This document shows positions 56,055 through 64,000 of a DNA stretch of 64,000 bases, one piece after another (positions within the stretch are counted from its first letter, which is position 1; the number at the start of each line of letters is the position of its first letter). The position numbers and the translations under genes are program-made. The DNA comes from Planctomycetia bacterium (GTDB taxonomy: Bacteria > Planctomycetota > Planctomycetia > Pirellulales > Thermoguttaceae): assembly GCA_030537455.1 (NCBI GenBank), contig JAUNMR010000007.1:51859-115858 (forward strand), in the 5' to 3' direction. The notes under the pieces were generated by a model. That model had not been told where the DNA came from and did no database searches. It saw only the letters and a list, made by a program, of their open reading frames with translations.

Positions 56055-58004
56055 GTGGGCAGTTATTTTGTCTTCACGATCACAGTCATTCTTCTCTCGG
56101 GCTTTATTGCGGGTTGGATTTGCAAGCGCCTGAAGGCGTCGCCGTTAATTGGGTACCTACTGGTCGGCGCGGTCATCGGACCGGGCGGTTTAGACCTCAT
56201 GGGAACCAAGGATATCGACCGTGCGATTGAGAGTGAAATCGTGGCCAAAAGTAGCGCAAAAGCGACCATGGACGAGACTCAAACGCCGACGAAGACGCAA
56301 GAGGATCCCGAGCTACGCGAACCAATGGATCTGTATTCGGCGGAGGAAAGGATCGAGCAGTTGCAAGGCGAGCTTGAGCAGAGCCAAACGCAAATTAAGA
56401 ATCTGAACGAGGCGCACAAGGCGCGCTTTGACGACGAACATGAGGACGCTCTGGCGGAAATCAAAGAAGAGCGCTTTGCCGTAGAGGCGGCGACTGAATT
56501 CGGCGTACTGCTACTACTGTTTGCCATTGGCATTGAGTTTACCTTCGACAAGCTAGCGGCAACGGCGAAGTACATGTTCGTTGGCGGCTCGATTCAGATG
56601 GGCGCGACGATTGGGCTGGGAATTGTCCTGTGCATTATCTTTAAGCTCGGTTGGGTCGCGGGTCTGGCGTTGGGCAGCGTGGTCGCGTTGAGTTCAACGG
56701 CGCTGGTTTATCGCAGTATGGAAGATTGTGGTCAGGCGGACACGCGTCGCGCTCAGGCGACTCTGGGGTTATTGATCTTTCAAGACATTGCCTTAGTGCC
56801 GCTGCTTCTAATCTTACCGATCGTACTGGGATCTAACGCGGAGGCGAATCCGAGCTACTGGTTCGATAATCCGTGGATCGACATGACGCTCAAATCGCTG
56901 ATTTTCTGCGTGGTCGTACTTCTATTCAAATACGCGAACGTCAAGATAATCGCGCCGAAACTTGCGCAGATCCACTCCAACGACCTGGTGATTCTCTTTG
57001 CCATTGTCGTGCTACTGCTAATGTGTTTGCTTGCTGGCGCATTGGGTTTAACTCCGGCGCTCGGAGCGCTCGCCGCGGGCGTAGCGCTAGGGGAAAACCG
57101 TCTTACGCATCAGATCGACGCCTTGGTCTTGCCGTTCCGCGAGGCGTTTTCTGCAATGTTTTTTATCTCGCTAGGCATGATGACGGACTTTGCCTACGTG
57201 GCGCGTCATCCGTTGGTTTGTCTTCTCGCGCTACTGGGGGCGATTGTATTTAAGGCCTGCTGCGCGACCGGCGCGTTACGAGCGTGCGGGATGGACTTCC
57301 GCGGAGCTTTGGCGTATGGCGTGAGCATTTCTCAGATCGGCGAACTGGCGTTTATGCTACTGTCGGTAGCGTACGCGGCTCACGCGATTACCGACGACAC
57401 GTATCACACCATGCTCTTTGTCTCAGTCGCGTCACTGGTGCTCACGCCGAATATGGTAAAGACCGCCATGACAAAATTTGGCATGGCGCCGGAAGAAGCG
57501 GTGGCGTCCGGGGCGGACGCGGATATCAATCCTCACCTACTAGAAGCGATTAATCACGCGACGGGTCATGCGATTATCGTCGGCGCCGGTCATATCGGAC
57601 AAAGTCTCGCCAACGCGCTGATAGCGCGCGATAAATCGGTCTGTCTGATAGACTTCAACCCGGTGAATCTCCAGCCGTTTAACCAGAACGGCATACCGAC
57701 GGTCGCAGGGGACGGCGCCAACCACGACGTTTTGCGTTCCGCGGGCATTGGGCGCGCGGAGATTGTCTTTGTGACCGTGCCACGCGACGACTTGGCGCTG
57801 AACGTCGTGAAGGCCGCGAGAGAATTGCGCCCCCAGGCGCTTATTGCATGTCGCGCGCGCTATCGTCTTAATACGGCGCAACTTCAGCGCGCGGGCGCGG
57901 GAATTGTGCTGTGCGAGGAAGACCGCATTGCCGAGGAACTTGTTACTTTGCTAGAACGGCATTACAGTCAACAACCCCTTAACGCGGCTCACGCGAGCGT
58001 CTAA
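56055..58004 (+). CDS. CPA2-family cation/proton antiporter (Kef-type) with RCK domain
   Basis: 649 residues. The N-terminal membrane part (to about 475) has SPLIGYLLVGAVIGPGGL, ATEFGVLLLLFAIGIEF, a polar LIFQDIALVPLL helix and GLTPALGALAAGVALGE. The C-terminal RCK/TrkA-N domain begins HAIIVGAGHIGQSLANAL. Kef-like systems exchange K+ or Na+ for H+. Between helices 2 and 3 there is an extra charged segment of about 80 residues (roughly 55-135, containing EERIEQLQGELEQSQTQIKN) predicted as coiled coil; relatives have a short loop. The start is a GTG at 56055. Confidence 0.88.
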   Translation: MGSYFVFTITVILLSGFIAGWICKRLKASPLIGYLLVGAVIGPGGLDLMGTKDIDRAIESEIVAKSSAKATMDETQTPTKTQEDPELREPMDLYSAEERIEQLQGELEQSQTQIKNLNEAHKARFDDEHEDALAEIKEERFAVEAATEFGVLLLLFAIGIEFTFDKLAATAKYMFVGGSIQMGATIGLGIVLCIIFKLGWVAGLALGSVVALSSTALVYRSMEDCGQADTRRAQATLGLLIFQDIALVPLLLILPIVLGSNAEANPSYWFDNPWIDMTLKSLIFCVVVLLFKYANVKIIAPKLAQIHSNDLVILFAIVVLLLMCLLAGALGLTPALGALAAGVALGENRLTHQIDALVLPFREAFSAMFFISLGMMTDFAYVARHPLVCLLALLGAIVFKACCATGALRACGMDFRGALAYGVSISQIGELAFMLLSVAYAAHAITDDTYHTMLFVSVASLVLTPNMVKTAMTKFGMAPEEAVASGADADINPHLLEAINHATGHAIIVGAGHIGQSLANALIARDKSVCLIDFNPVNLQPFNQNGIPTVAGDGANHDVLRSAGIGRAEIVFVTVPRDDLALNVVKAARELRPQALIACRARYRLNTAQLQRAGAGIVLCEEDRIAEELVTLLERHYSQQPLNAAHASV

Positions 58005-58036
58005 CCCGGCGCGAGGGAGCAATAGGAACGCCCACT

Positions 58037-59590
58037 ATGAAGAGAATCGTCTCACGCGCGGCGCTGGGCGCTTCGCATAATATCTTGTGTATAACGGTGG
58101 ATCGTCTAAACGTTGACTTTCTAGGCGCATACGGCAATACGTGGCTAGAAACGCCGGCGTTTGACCAACTCGCGAGCGAGGCGGTTCTGTGCGATTCCTA
58201 CTTTATCGATACGGTGGATCTTGAAGCGCTCTACTCCGGATTATGGCGCGGCACGCTTGCGTCGCAATTACGACTCGACGTTATCGAGCAGCAGCAACGC
58301 GCGTCCTTGTTTCGCGCGATGAAGGAAAAGGGGCGACGCGTCTATTTGGTCTCCGACGACGAAAACGTCGCGCTCAGTTCATGGGTGGAGAGCGAATTCT
58401 GCGACGACCGGCTCTTACTGCAACGAAGCGTCTGCGAAGAGCCGGTCGATACGATTGAGCAGACGCAATTCTATCGGAATTTCGAGGAATTAGCCAAGCT
58501 CATACTAAAGCTGGAGGATCATTCTCGTCTGGAGGACGCGCCGTGGTTCATTTGGGCGCATTTTTCCAGTCTGAACGAAATATGGGACTTTCCACTGTCC
58601 AGACGTCAACAATTTCAGGAGACTGCGGAGGATCCGGAGCCATTTGCCGGAACCAAACCGCCCTTCTTTCCCCTACAGGCGTGTGAAGAACGCGGTAAAA
58701 AGCAAACGCGACTCGAAGCACAGGGGGCGTCTGAACAGACGGAAGACGACGACGCGGAGACGGCGCGCCTGCGCGCGCTCGATCCGGACGACCGAAGGCA
58801 ATGCGTCGTTGAGACTTACGCCGCGGGGGTTTCGGTCTTTGACGAAACGCTCGGGGGGTTTTTAGCGTTACTGAAAGAACAAGGCGTGTTAGAGCGCACG
58901 CTCTTTGTGCTTTGCGGCGCTCGTGGATTTGCGACGGGTCGTCCCAGCGCGCTGGGCCTTTCACAGCGCTACGACAGCGACGTGGCGCCCTTTTACGCCG
59001 AGCAGGTCAACGCCCCGTTGGTTATACGCTTGCCGGAACGAATCTGTGCCACAACGAGATTAGCGACCCTCTGTCAGCCATGTGATCTCTTTGAGACCTT
59101 ACGCGCTTATACTGAATTTCGCGCACAGTTGTATAGCGAGGATTTTTGGAAGCTGGAACGTCTTGACGTCTCTCCCTTTGCCGGAGACTGGAGCGGCGAG
59201 CAGAGCGCGTATGCCAAACGGCGCAATCTTCTGCAGGACGACACGCCTGATCCAGAGGCGCCGTTACCGCCAGGTCAAAACATTCTGGCGTTACTGAATA
59301 AGGAAACGGCAAGTTTAAGGGATCGCGTCGCGATCGTGGCGCGGGACGCGCGCTCACAGGAGCGCGCGCTCTTTACGCAAAGCTGGGCGCTGAAGGAACG
59401 CGTGACGACCGTCCTGGAGGAGGAGACGCCCAGAAAGATTGTGGCGCGCGAGCTGTTCTATCGACCGGACGATCGGTATAATGTAGTCGACGTAGCGTCG
59501 CGTGGGCAGGACGAGGTCGAGGAATTAACCTTAGCGCTACAACGCGCGACGTTAGACACGCCGGCGCTTGACCGACAAAACCAAGTGTAA
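58037..59590 (+). CDS. Sulfatase-fold protein lacking catalytic motifs
   Basis: 517 residues of the alkaline-phosphatase/sulfatase superfamily by layout. NILCITVDRLNVDFLGAYG is followed by ETPAFDQLASEAVLCDSYF, a central alpha/beta core and LFVLCGARGFATGRP near the place of the usual SDHG. The formylglycine motif CxPxR, normally just after the N/D-x-Y-F segment, is replaced by IDTVDLEALYSGL. One of the two metal-binding Asp is missing and DHG is CGARG. Arylsulfatase activity is therefore unlikely. No signal peptide is present, so it appears cytosolic, unlike most planctomycete sulfatases. AGGAACG precedes ATG 58037. Confidence 0.7.
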   Translation: MKRIVSRAALGASHNILCITVDRLNVDFLGAYGNTWLETPAFDQLASEAVLCDSYFIDTVDLEALYSGLWRGTLASQLRLDVIEQQQRASLFRAMKEKGRRVYLVSDDENVALSSWVESEFCDDRLLLQRSVCEEPVDTIEQTQFYRNFEELAKLILKLEDHSRLEDAPWFIWAHFSSLNEIWDFPLSRRQQFQETAEDPEPFAGTKPPFFPLQACEERGKKQTRLEAQGASEQTEDDDAETARLRALDPDDRRQCVVETYAAGVSVFDETLGGFLALLKEQGVLERTLFVLCGARGFATGRPSALGLSQRYDSDVAPFYAEQVNAPLVIRLPERICATTRLATLCQPCDLFETLRAYTEFRAQLYSEDFWKLERLDVSPFAGDWSGEQSAYAKRRNLLQDDTPDPEAPLPPGQNILALLNKETASLRDRVAIVARDARSQERALFTQSWALKERVTTVLEEETPRKIVARELFYRPDDRYNVVDVASRGQDEVEELTLALQRATLDTPALDRQNQV

Positions 59591-59655
59591 CACAGACGTG
59601 AAGTCGAGCGCTCGCGACCAGGAAAGAAAACGTAAAACCAGAGGGAATCAACTCA

Positions 59656-61845
59656 ATGCGAAGTACAAAAGTCACAGCTTTTTTGGCGCGAGCGCTAGCG
59701 ATCGTGACGATTCTAACCATAGCGGTAGCGGAAGTTATGGCGCAGAATCAGACCAGCGCTCTGGAGACGAACGGCTTTGTTTTCTTTGATGCTCAAACGC
59801 CCCTGGACGCCTTTCGTCTCCAGGGAGTGGAACTAACGCGTCTACCCGACGGGGGCGTTAAGATAGTCAACGGTCTGGACGACCGCTGGCCGGGCGTGCA
59901 TCTCACCGGCGAATGGGACATGACGAAATATAGCGCTTTGCTCTTAGAGGTAGAATCGACCAGTCAAGAGCCGATCACGCTATACTGCCGAATGGACTGC
60001 GCTGATTCAGACGTTTCCACGATGGACGGAATCGTCACGCGTGAAATCACGCTCGCGCCGGGTCAGAAAACGACGTGGCGCGTTGCGTTTCCGGCATATC
60101 TTAATCCCGACACGCGCAAAAAGCTCTTTGCCATGCGCGGTAAGCCGGGCGGAATCACGACCGACGCCTACTCCAACGACTCCAAAGTCTTCTTCGACAA
60201 GGGGCGTCTCACGGCGATTCGTCCCTTTGAAAACCAAAACGGGCGCGCTGACTCATGGATTCTGCGTAAAATCGTCGCACAACCGCTCAGTGATGAGGAA
60301 ATCGCGCGACGCGATTATCTCAATTGGGAGCCGGATAAATTTTTCCCAATGATTGACCAGTTCGGACAATTCATTCATGACGATTGGCCCGGTAAGACGC
60401 ATTCGCTGGAAGAGTTGCGAGCGCAAATTCAGGAAGAAGAAAAGGATCTAAACGCCCATCAACCGAAGGAATTCAACCAGTACGGCGGCTGGGCAAATGG
60501 TCCACAACTAGAAGCGACGGGCGCGTTCCGTACCGAGAAATATAAGGGCGTATGGTTTTTGGTCGATCCGGAAGGCAAACTCTTCTGGTCACATGGCGTC
60601 GACTGCGTAAGCTACTGGAGCGCAACTACCCCGGTGACGGACAGAGAATTTTACTTTGTCAAAGAGATTCCGACCAAACGCGATGAAAATAACCCGCAAT
60701 CGCAATTCCTATCAGAATCGAACAACTCCGTTAACAACTACTACGCCGGACGCGGCGCGTTCTTACAGTACAACTTCACGGCGTCGAACCTCTATTTGAA
60801 ATATGGCGAAGACTGGAAGCAACAGACGATCGTCACAGCCGCTAAACGCTTGCGTAGCTGGGGGTTCAATACAATCGGCAACTGGTCGGAAAACGAAGTG
60901 ATACGCGGCGCACGCACGCCGTACGTGGCAACCGTTGGGATTCACTCCAAGACAATTCAGGGTAGCGAGGGCTACTGGGGCAAATTCGTCGATCCCTTTG
61001 AGGAGGAATTTCCCGGCGCGGTCGAACGCGCTATTGCGAACCAACGTTACGCGGCTGAAGACCCGTATTGCATTGGATTTTTTGTGGACAACGAGATCAG
61101 CTGGGGCGCGGTGGGGTCGCTCGCGCGCGCCGCGCTCGCTTCGGAGGAATCCCAGGGAGTCAAACGCGCCTTTATTACCTGGTTACAGGAGCGTTACGAG
61201 AGTTTTGAACAGCTCAAGAAGGCATGGGGGTTAGAAGAGAGCAGCTGGGAAGAGTTGGCGCTCGCGCGTATTGACGTACCGCGCAACGAGCAGAGCGACA
61301 AAGACTGCAACGCGTTCTACACCGTGATTTGCGACCAGTATTTCAAGACAATTCGCGACGCCATGCGTAAAGTCGCGCCGGGAAGACTGTACCTCGGTTG
61401 CCGATTTGCATGGACAAACGACCTCGCGCGCGCCTCGGCGCAACGTTATTGCGACGTGGTCAGTTACAACTTCTATAAGCGAGAAATTGGCTCGTTTGAG
61501 CCGGTAGAAGGGGACGACAAGCCGGTCATGATCGGCGAATTTCACTTTGGCGCGCTCGATCGCGGTCTGTTCCATACGGGGCTTGGACCTTGTGCGAACC
61601 AGGACGCGCGCGCAAAGGCGTACGAAGACTACGTCGTAAGCGGTCTGAAGAATAAATGGATCGTGGGAACGCACTGGTTCCAATATGGCGATCAGGCGAC
61701 AACCGGACGATTTGACGGCGAGAACTACCAGATCGGACTAGTCGACGTCTGCGACCGACCGTACGTGGAAACAATTCAAGCCACGCGTAAGGTCGGTTAC
61801 AATCTCTATCAGATCCGCGAGGAACTCTGGCAAGAGCAGAAATAA
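59656..61845 (+). CDS. Exported GH50-like beta-agarase/beta-galactosidase
   Basis: 729 residues. Signal peptide MRSTKVTAFLARALAIVTIL to AVAEVMAQ. Residues about 35-220 form a beta-sandwich carbohydrate-binding-like domain. A TIM barrel follows with FVDNEISWGAVG (likely acid/base Glu480), SYNFYKREIG, IGEFHFGALDRGLFHTGLG (likely nucleophile Glu628) and THWFQYGDQATTGRFDG. These motifs match family GH50, whose known members cleave agarose. Related genes occur in non-marine bacteria, so agar may not be the true substrate; another galactan is possible. It is the last gene of the + strand run and a terminator follows at 61985. No polysaccharide-utilisation partners such as SusC/D are nearby. Confidence 0.8.
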   Translation: MRSTKVTAFLARALAIVTILTIAVAEVMAQNQTSALETNGFVFFDAQTPLDAFRLQGVELTRLPDGGVKIVNGLDDRWPGVHLTGEWDMTKYSALLLEVESTSQEPITLYCRMDCADSDVSTMDGIVTREITLAPGQKTTWRVAFPAYLNPDTRKKLFAMRGKPGGITTDAYSNDSKVFFDKGRLTAIRPFENQNGRADSWILRKIVAQPLSDEEIARRDYLNWEPDKFFPMIDQFGQFIHDDWPGKTHSLEELRAQIQEEEKDLNAHQPKEFNQYGGWANGPQLEATGAFRTEKYKGVWFLVDPEGKLFWSHGVDCVSYWSATTPVTDREFYFVKEIPTKRDENNPQSQFLSESNNSVNNYYAGRGAFLQYNFTASNLYLKYGEDWKQQTIVTAAKRLRSWGFNTIGNWSENEVIRGARTPYVATVGIHSKTIQGSEGYWGKFVDPFEEEFPGAVERAIANQRYAAEDPYCIGFFVDNEISWGAVGSLARAALASEESQGVKRAFITWLQERYESFEQLKKAWGLEESSWEELALARIDVPRNEQSDKDCNAFYTVICDQYFKTIRDAMRKVAPGRLYLGCRFAWTNDLARASAQRYCDVVSYNFYKREIGSFEPVEGDDKPVMIGEFHFGALDRGLFHTGLGPCANQDARAKAYEDYVVSGLKNKWIVGTHWFQYGDQATTGRFDGENYQIGLVDVCDRPYVETIQATRKVGYNLYQIREELWQEQK

Positions 61846-61984
61846 TCAAGATTAGACGCGGAAATTGAAGCGGCGCCAGAAGTCGTGTCACGTTCATAGG
61901 CGCGTCGAGTGCGTGAAAGTTCCAGAAGGCGGCGCGCCGAAAAGTCGTGCGTCGCCTTTGTGGCATAAGCGCGCTGTTAGCAAT

Positions 61985-62021
61985 AAAAAAAGCCCTGGGA
62001 CAAAACGTCCGAGAGCTTTTT
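61985..62021 (+). terminator. Rho-independent terminator after the GH50-like gene
   Basis: AAAAAGC (61987-61993) pairs with GCTTTTT (62015-62021), with an inner GGAC/GTCC stem. A-run and T-run flank it, so it could also stop the minus-strand small gene at 62117. Confidence 0.75.
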
Positions 62022-62116
62022 GTGTGTTGGCGTTCGTCGTAAAGTCGTCACGCGCACAGGAACGAGAAGCCGTCGCGTCGACTTATCGGCGCGACTAAAG
62101 GCGTCGCGCGCGAGAC

Positions 62117-62206
62117 TCAGTCTTTTCGATGACGGATCTTAGATCGCATTCGTCGCTTTTTTCGACCGAGCTTACGTCGTCCTTTTCCGGTTTTCTTCGT
62201 TCCCAC
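62117..62206 (-). CDS. 29-residue highly basic small protein
   Basis: A 90-nt frame on the minus strand, GTG start at 62206, TGA at 62117-62119. The peptide starts MGTKKTGKGRRKLGRKK and continues RRMRSKIRHRKD; 17 of 29 residues are Lys or Arg and two more are acidic or His. A GGAG lies 6 nt before the GTG. The composition and length resemble tiny ribosome-associated proteins (bTHX, bL37 or AURKAIP1/COX24-like). Placement in one of these is inferred, not shown. It sits alone between a terminator and a 640-nt gap, and is too short for routine gene calling. Confidence 0.65.
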   Translation of the reverse strand: MGTKKTGKGRRKLGRKKRRMRSKIRHRKD

Positions 62207-62615
62207 TGTAATCTCCGTTATCTTATGGAATTTTGGTATATACAACACGGCGACGTGACCGGCGTTGCGTTGCAGGGAAGACTGTGCTGACGTTGCGTTA
62301 AAACGTACAAGCGCAAGTCAAGGTCTAACGGCGTCGCTTGCAAGCGATCACGCGTCGGTAAATTGAGCGTCGTCGACTATAAGTAATCTATAGTGTTTCG
62401 TATTATATATCAGAATCGACCATTGTGAAGGGGCGCCGCAAGCTTTTCTTGTAGTTCAAGGGGATTTTAATCCAAAAAGAGACGTGCAAGACTGTAACAA
62501 GTCAGAACAAATACAGGGCGCCCAAAATAACAGTTGCAACTACTACAAACAGCGTTATTATTAAAACTTTTGTTTCTTTTTTTACTTGAAATGAAACAAA
62601 TATGTGAACTTATCC
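62207..62615. other. Intergenic region with palindromes, no supported gene
   Basis: Contains TCGCTTGCAAGCGA (62334-62347) and ACTATA/TATAGT (about 62377-62394). It should hold the promoter of the small basic protein gene on the minus strand. No tRNA, SRP, RNase P or tmRNA signature was recognised. Confidence 0.4.
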
Positions 62616-62643
62616 TTGTCACAGGACGACAAAACAATATAAT
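62616..62643 (+). promoter_or_regulatory. Strong promoter of the 75-residue protein gene
   Basis: TTGTCA (62616-62621), 16 nt and a perfect TATAAT (62638-62643). The start codon is about 200 nt further on, so the mRNA should have a leader of roughly 195 nt. Confidence 0.7.
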
Positions 62644-62846
62644 ATTCAAGTCAATGGGGTCTACGCAACGCTTAGAGCGCGTTGGGTTTGTCCTGATTGA
62701 GTGAATTACACCGAACGTTGAGAGAGCGGCTTGAGTAGGCGTCTTTTAGTCTTCTTTGGACTCTTTTGGCGTTCAAAGTGTGTTTTTCATCCGTGCGATC
62801 CTCTTGGGTTGTGCGTCGTTTTCACTCCTTCGTAAGGTTGTTTAAC

Positions 62847-63074
62847 ATGAAAAAAGAGATTTACGCTGACGGCGTTGGTCAAATTCACTTCGCTGGCAAT
62901 ATGGTTCGCTTCGACTTCATTACGCTGCAACCCGGCGCTGATGGACAATCTCCGGTTCCGGAGCCGTCTGAACGAGTCATTATGCCTCCGCAGGGCTTCC
63001 TGAGCATGTTCAACAGCATGCAGCAACTCATTGACAAACTCGTCGAAGCTGGCGTTCTGCAGAAGAACAAGTAA
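62847..63074 (+). CDS. Small conserved-looking protein of unknown function
   Basis: 75 residues: MKKEIYADGVGQIHFAGNMV, then a beta-rich stretch with RFDFITLQPGADG, a proline-rich link (SPVPEPSERVIMPPQGF) and a C-terminal helix (SMFNSMQQLIDKLVEAGVL). No signal peptide or membrane segment. Similar short proteins starting K-E-x-Y-A-D-G occur in other anaerobic bacteria as hypotheticals (from memory). The ATG at 62847 has TAAGG upstream; the frame opens at 62766. It has its own strong promoter and terminator, so it is a single-gene unit, probably well expressed. Confidence 0.7.
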   Translation: MKKEIYADGVGQIHFAGNMVRFDFITLQPGADGQSPVPEPSERVIMPPQGFLSMFNSMQQLIDKLVEAGVLQKNK

Positions 63075-63114
63075 GCTCCGACATGGCGGTAACGCGTAAG
63101 CGTTAAAGTCAGAG

Positions 63115-63149
63115 AAGGCTCGGTCGCGTCGTGTGATCGGGCTTTTTTT
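63115..63149 (+). terminator. Rho-independent terminator after the 75-residue protein gene
   Basis: An 11-bp stem with G-U pairs (AAGGCTCGGTC with GATCGGGCTTT) followed by a T-run ending at 63149. Confidence 0.8.
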
Positions 63150-63454
63150 ATGCCGTCACAAGACCGACGTGGAATAGTAGAGTTCGATGCGAAGACTCTC
63201 AGAACCCAATCGGTCAGAATTGAATCGAGGAAGGCTCCTCCCCCTCTGACGCCACAGTAAGCGCCGTTGAACATACGGCGCGTCATCGTAATATCAGAAC
63301 GAAACGTTCTGGGCGCCTTCTTAGTTTCCGTTCTTATAGTTTATTTCGTTCTAAACAGCGCATTCTCTGTTCACTTATATTTCGCTCTTCCCGCTGTCAG
63401 ACTCGTCGGCGTCGACGCTCCTTGGGACTTCTTCGGGAACATGCCCGGCATACC
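63150..63454. other. Convergent gap without supported gene
   Basis: A plus-strand frame (63267-63572) has a hydrophobic start but runs through the next terminator and into the end of the opposite gene, so it is not called. Nothing else is seen. Confidence 0.4.
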
Positions 63455-63481
63455 AAAAAAGCCTCGCTTGGAGCGAGGCTT
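63455..63481 (-). terminator. Rho-independent terminator of the Gly-rich protein gene
   Basis: AAGCCTCGCT (63459-63468) pairs perfectly with AGCGAGGCTT (63472-63481) with a 3-nt loop. The plus A-run 63455-63460 gives the U-tract on the minus strand. Confidence 0.9.
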
Positions 63482-63565
63482 CTTGTGTAACGCGTTTATT
63501 CCTCAAAGGCTTATGCCGAAAAGGGGAGCAAGGCGACTAGGGACGCGCAAAATGAGCGACGATTA

Positions 63566-64000
63566 TCAATAGGAATCGATACCGAGCAACTCGTTAATCT
63601 TGATTTTTCTTTCGAGCATATGGTCTTTCATTGAGGCGGCGTCGACTTTGATCTCGGAACCTCCGCCCATGCCCATACCAGCGCCCATACCGAGGGAGCC
63701 GCCGCCTAGCATACCGGAGCTATTCTTCGGACCTTCGGAGATGAAGGTATTGGTGGCGTCAAATTCTTTCACGAGCTTATCGAGGGTCTCGATCATATCG
63801 GTAACTTTAGCGTCCTTACTCTTTTCATTCAGCGCATTGAGCGCAACGAGCAACCCGGTACCGGCGTTCTTAGAAGGTCCCTTAACGGCGCGTTGAATGC
63901 AGTCGAAACCATATTGGATACGCGCGATAATAACCTCCATACTCTTTTGATTCTGGATAGAGCCGCCGCCCAGACCACCGCCCATACCGCCGCCAAGACC
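63566..64000 (-). CDS. Glycine/methionine-rich protein, C-terminal part
   Basis: The frame stays open to the window edge, so only about 144 C-terminal residues are present. The visible start is a Gly repeat (GLGGGMGGGLGGGS-type). A helical domain of about 75 residues follows, containing MEVIIARIQYGFDCIQRAVKG and LVALNALNEKSKDAKVTDM. A second Gly/Met-rich stretch (LGGGSLGMGAGMGMGGG) and a helical end (MKDHMLERKIKINELLGIDSY) complete it. No family recognised. The two helical modules joined by Gly-rich linkers suggest a self-assembling or structural protein; this is speculation. Confidence 0.6.
   Translation of the reverse strand, partial: GLGGGMGGGLGGGSIQNQKSMEVIIARIQYGFDCIQRAVKGPSKNAGTGLLVALNALNEKSKDAKVTDMIETLDKLVKEFDATNTFISEGPKNSSGMLGGGSLGMGAGMGMGGGSEIKVDAASMKDHMLERKIKINELLGIDSY

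Noticed and set aside
63267..63572. 101-codon plus-strand frame with hydrophobic N terminus
   Set aside because: It runs through a strong terminator hairpin and into the end of the opposite gene, and has no ribosome site.

Overview
The window is a 64 kb chromosomal segment with dense coding on both strands. It contains no rRNA operon, insertion sequence, prophage or CRISPR array. The gene complement points to a Gram-negative-type, probably anaerobic, fermentative bacterium, most likely in the Planctomycetota (Pirellulales/Thermoguttaceae-like). That placement is inferred from protein style: exported Gfo/Idh/MocA oxidoreductase, sulfatase-fold protein, exported GH50-like glycosidase, giant Hsp70, paired ClpPs, and many genes with weak Shine-Dalgarno sites. 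It does not rest on a marker-gene search. NfnAB, an ADP-forming acyl-CoA synthetase and a ferredoxin-tailed aldo/keto reductase suggest anaerobic redox and ATP metabolism.

Region by region. 0-7 kb (+): end of a MATE transporter, a HAD phosphatase, nrdR, a MurB-like protein, argJ, a SelA-like protein and a membrane-anchored hypothetical. 7-11 kb (-): a ketosynthase-fold protein and a large lipoprotein. 11-14 kb (+): rimO and an aldo/keto reductase. 14-18 kb (-): trpB and nfnAB. 18-29 kb (+): dnaB, an epimerase, an ADP-forming acyl-CoA synthetase, two tandem clpP genes, a coiled-coil lipoprotein and an RND/MMPL exporter. 29-34 kb (-): a birA-bioB-bioD-bioA unit headed by a near-perfect BirA operator that overlaps its own promoter. 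34-50 kb (-): the transcription/translation superoperon, read as tRNA-Thr, -Tyr, -Gly, -Thr, tuf, tRNA-Trp, secE, nusG, rplK, rplA, rplJ, rplL, rpoB, rpoC. 50-62 kb (+): a 1053-residue Hsp70, an exported oxidoreductase, a site-2 protease, a CPA2/Kef antiporter, a sulfatase-fold protein and a GH50-like agarase. 62-64 kb: a 29-residue very basic peptide gene, a 75-residue conserved-looking protein with its own promoter and terminator, and the end of a glycine-rich protein cut by the window edge.

The strongest theme is degenerate enzymes that keep their fold but lack catalytic residues. The SelA-like protein has Gln at the PLP lysine position. The ketosynthase has Glu at the nucleophilic Cys and Ala at the first His. 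The MurB-like protein lacks the active-site Ser motif. The sulfatase-fold protein lacks the CxPxR and DHG motifs. A Gfo/Idh/MocA protein also carries a C-terminal segment resembling the periplasmic domain of ExbD/TolR. I found no self-contained new defence or mobile system. Several intergenic regions (rplL-rpoB, rpoB-rpoC, birA-bioB, upstream of clpP) hold inverted repeats that the annotated genes do not explain.
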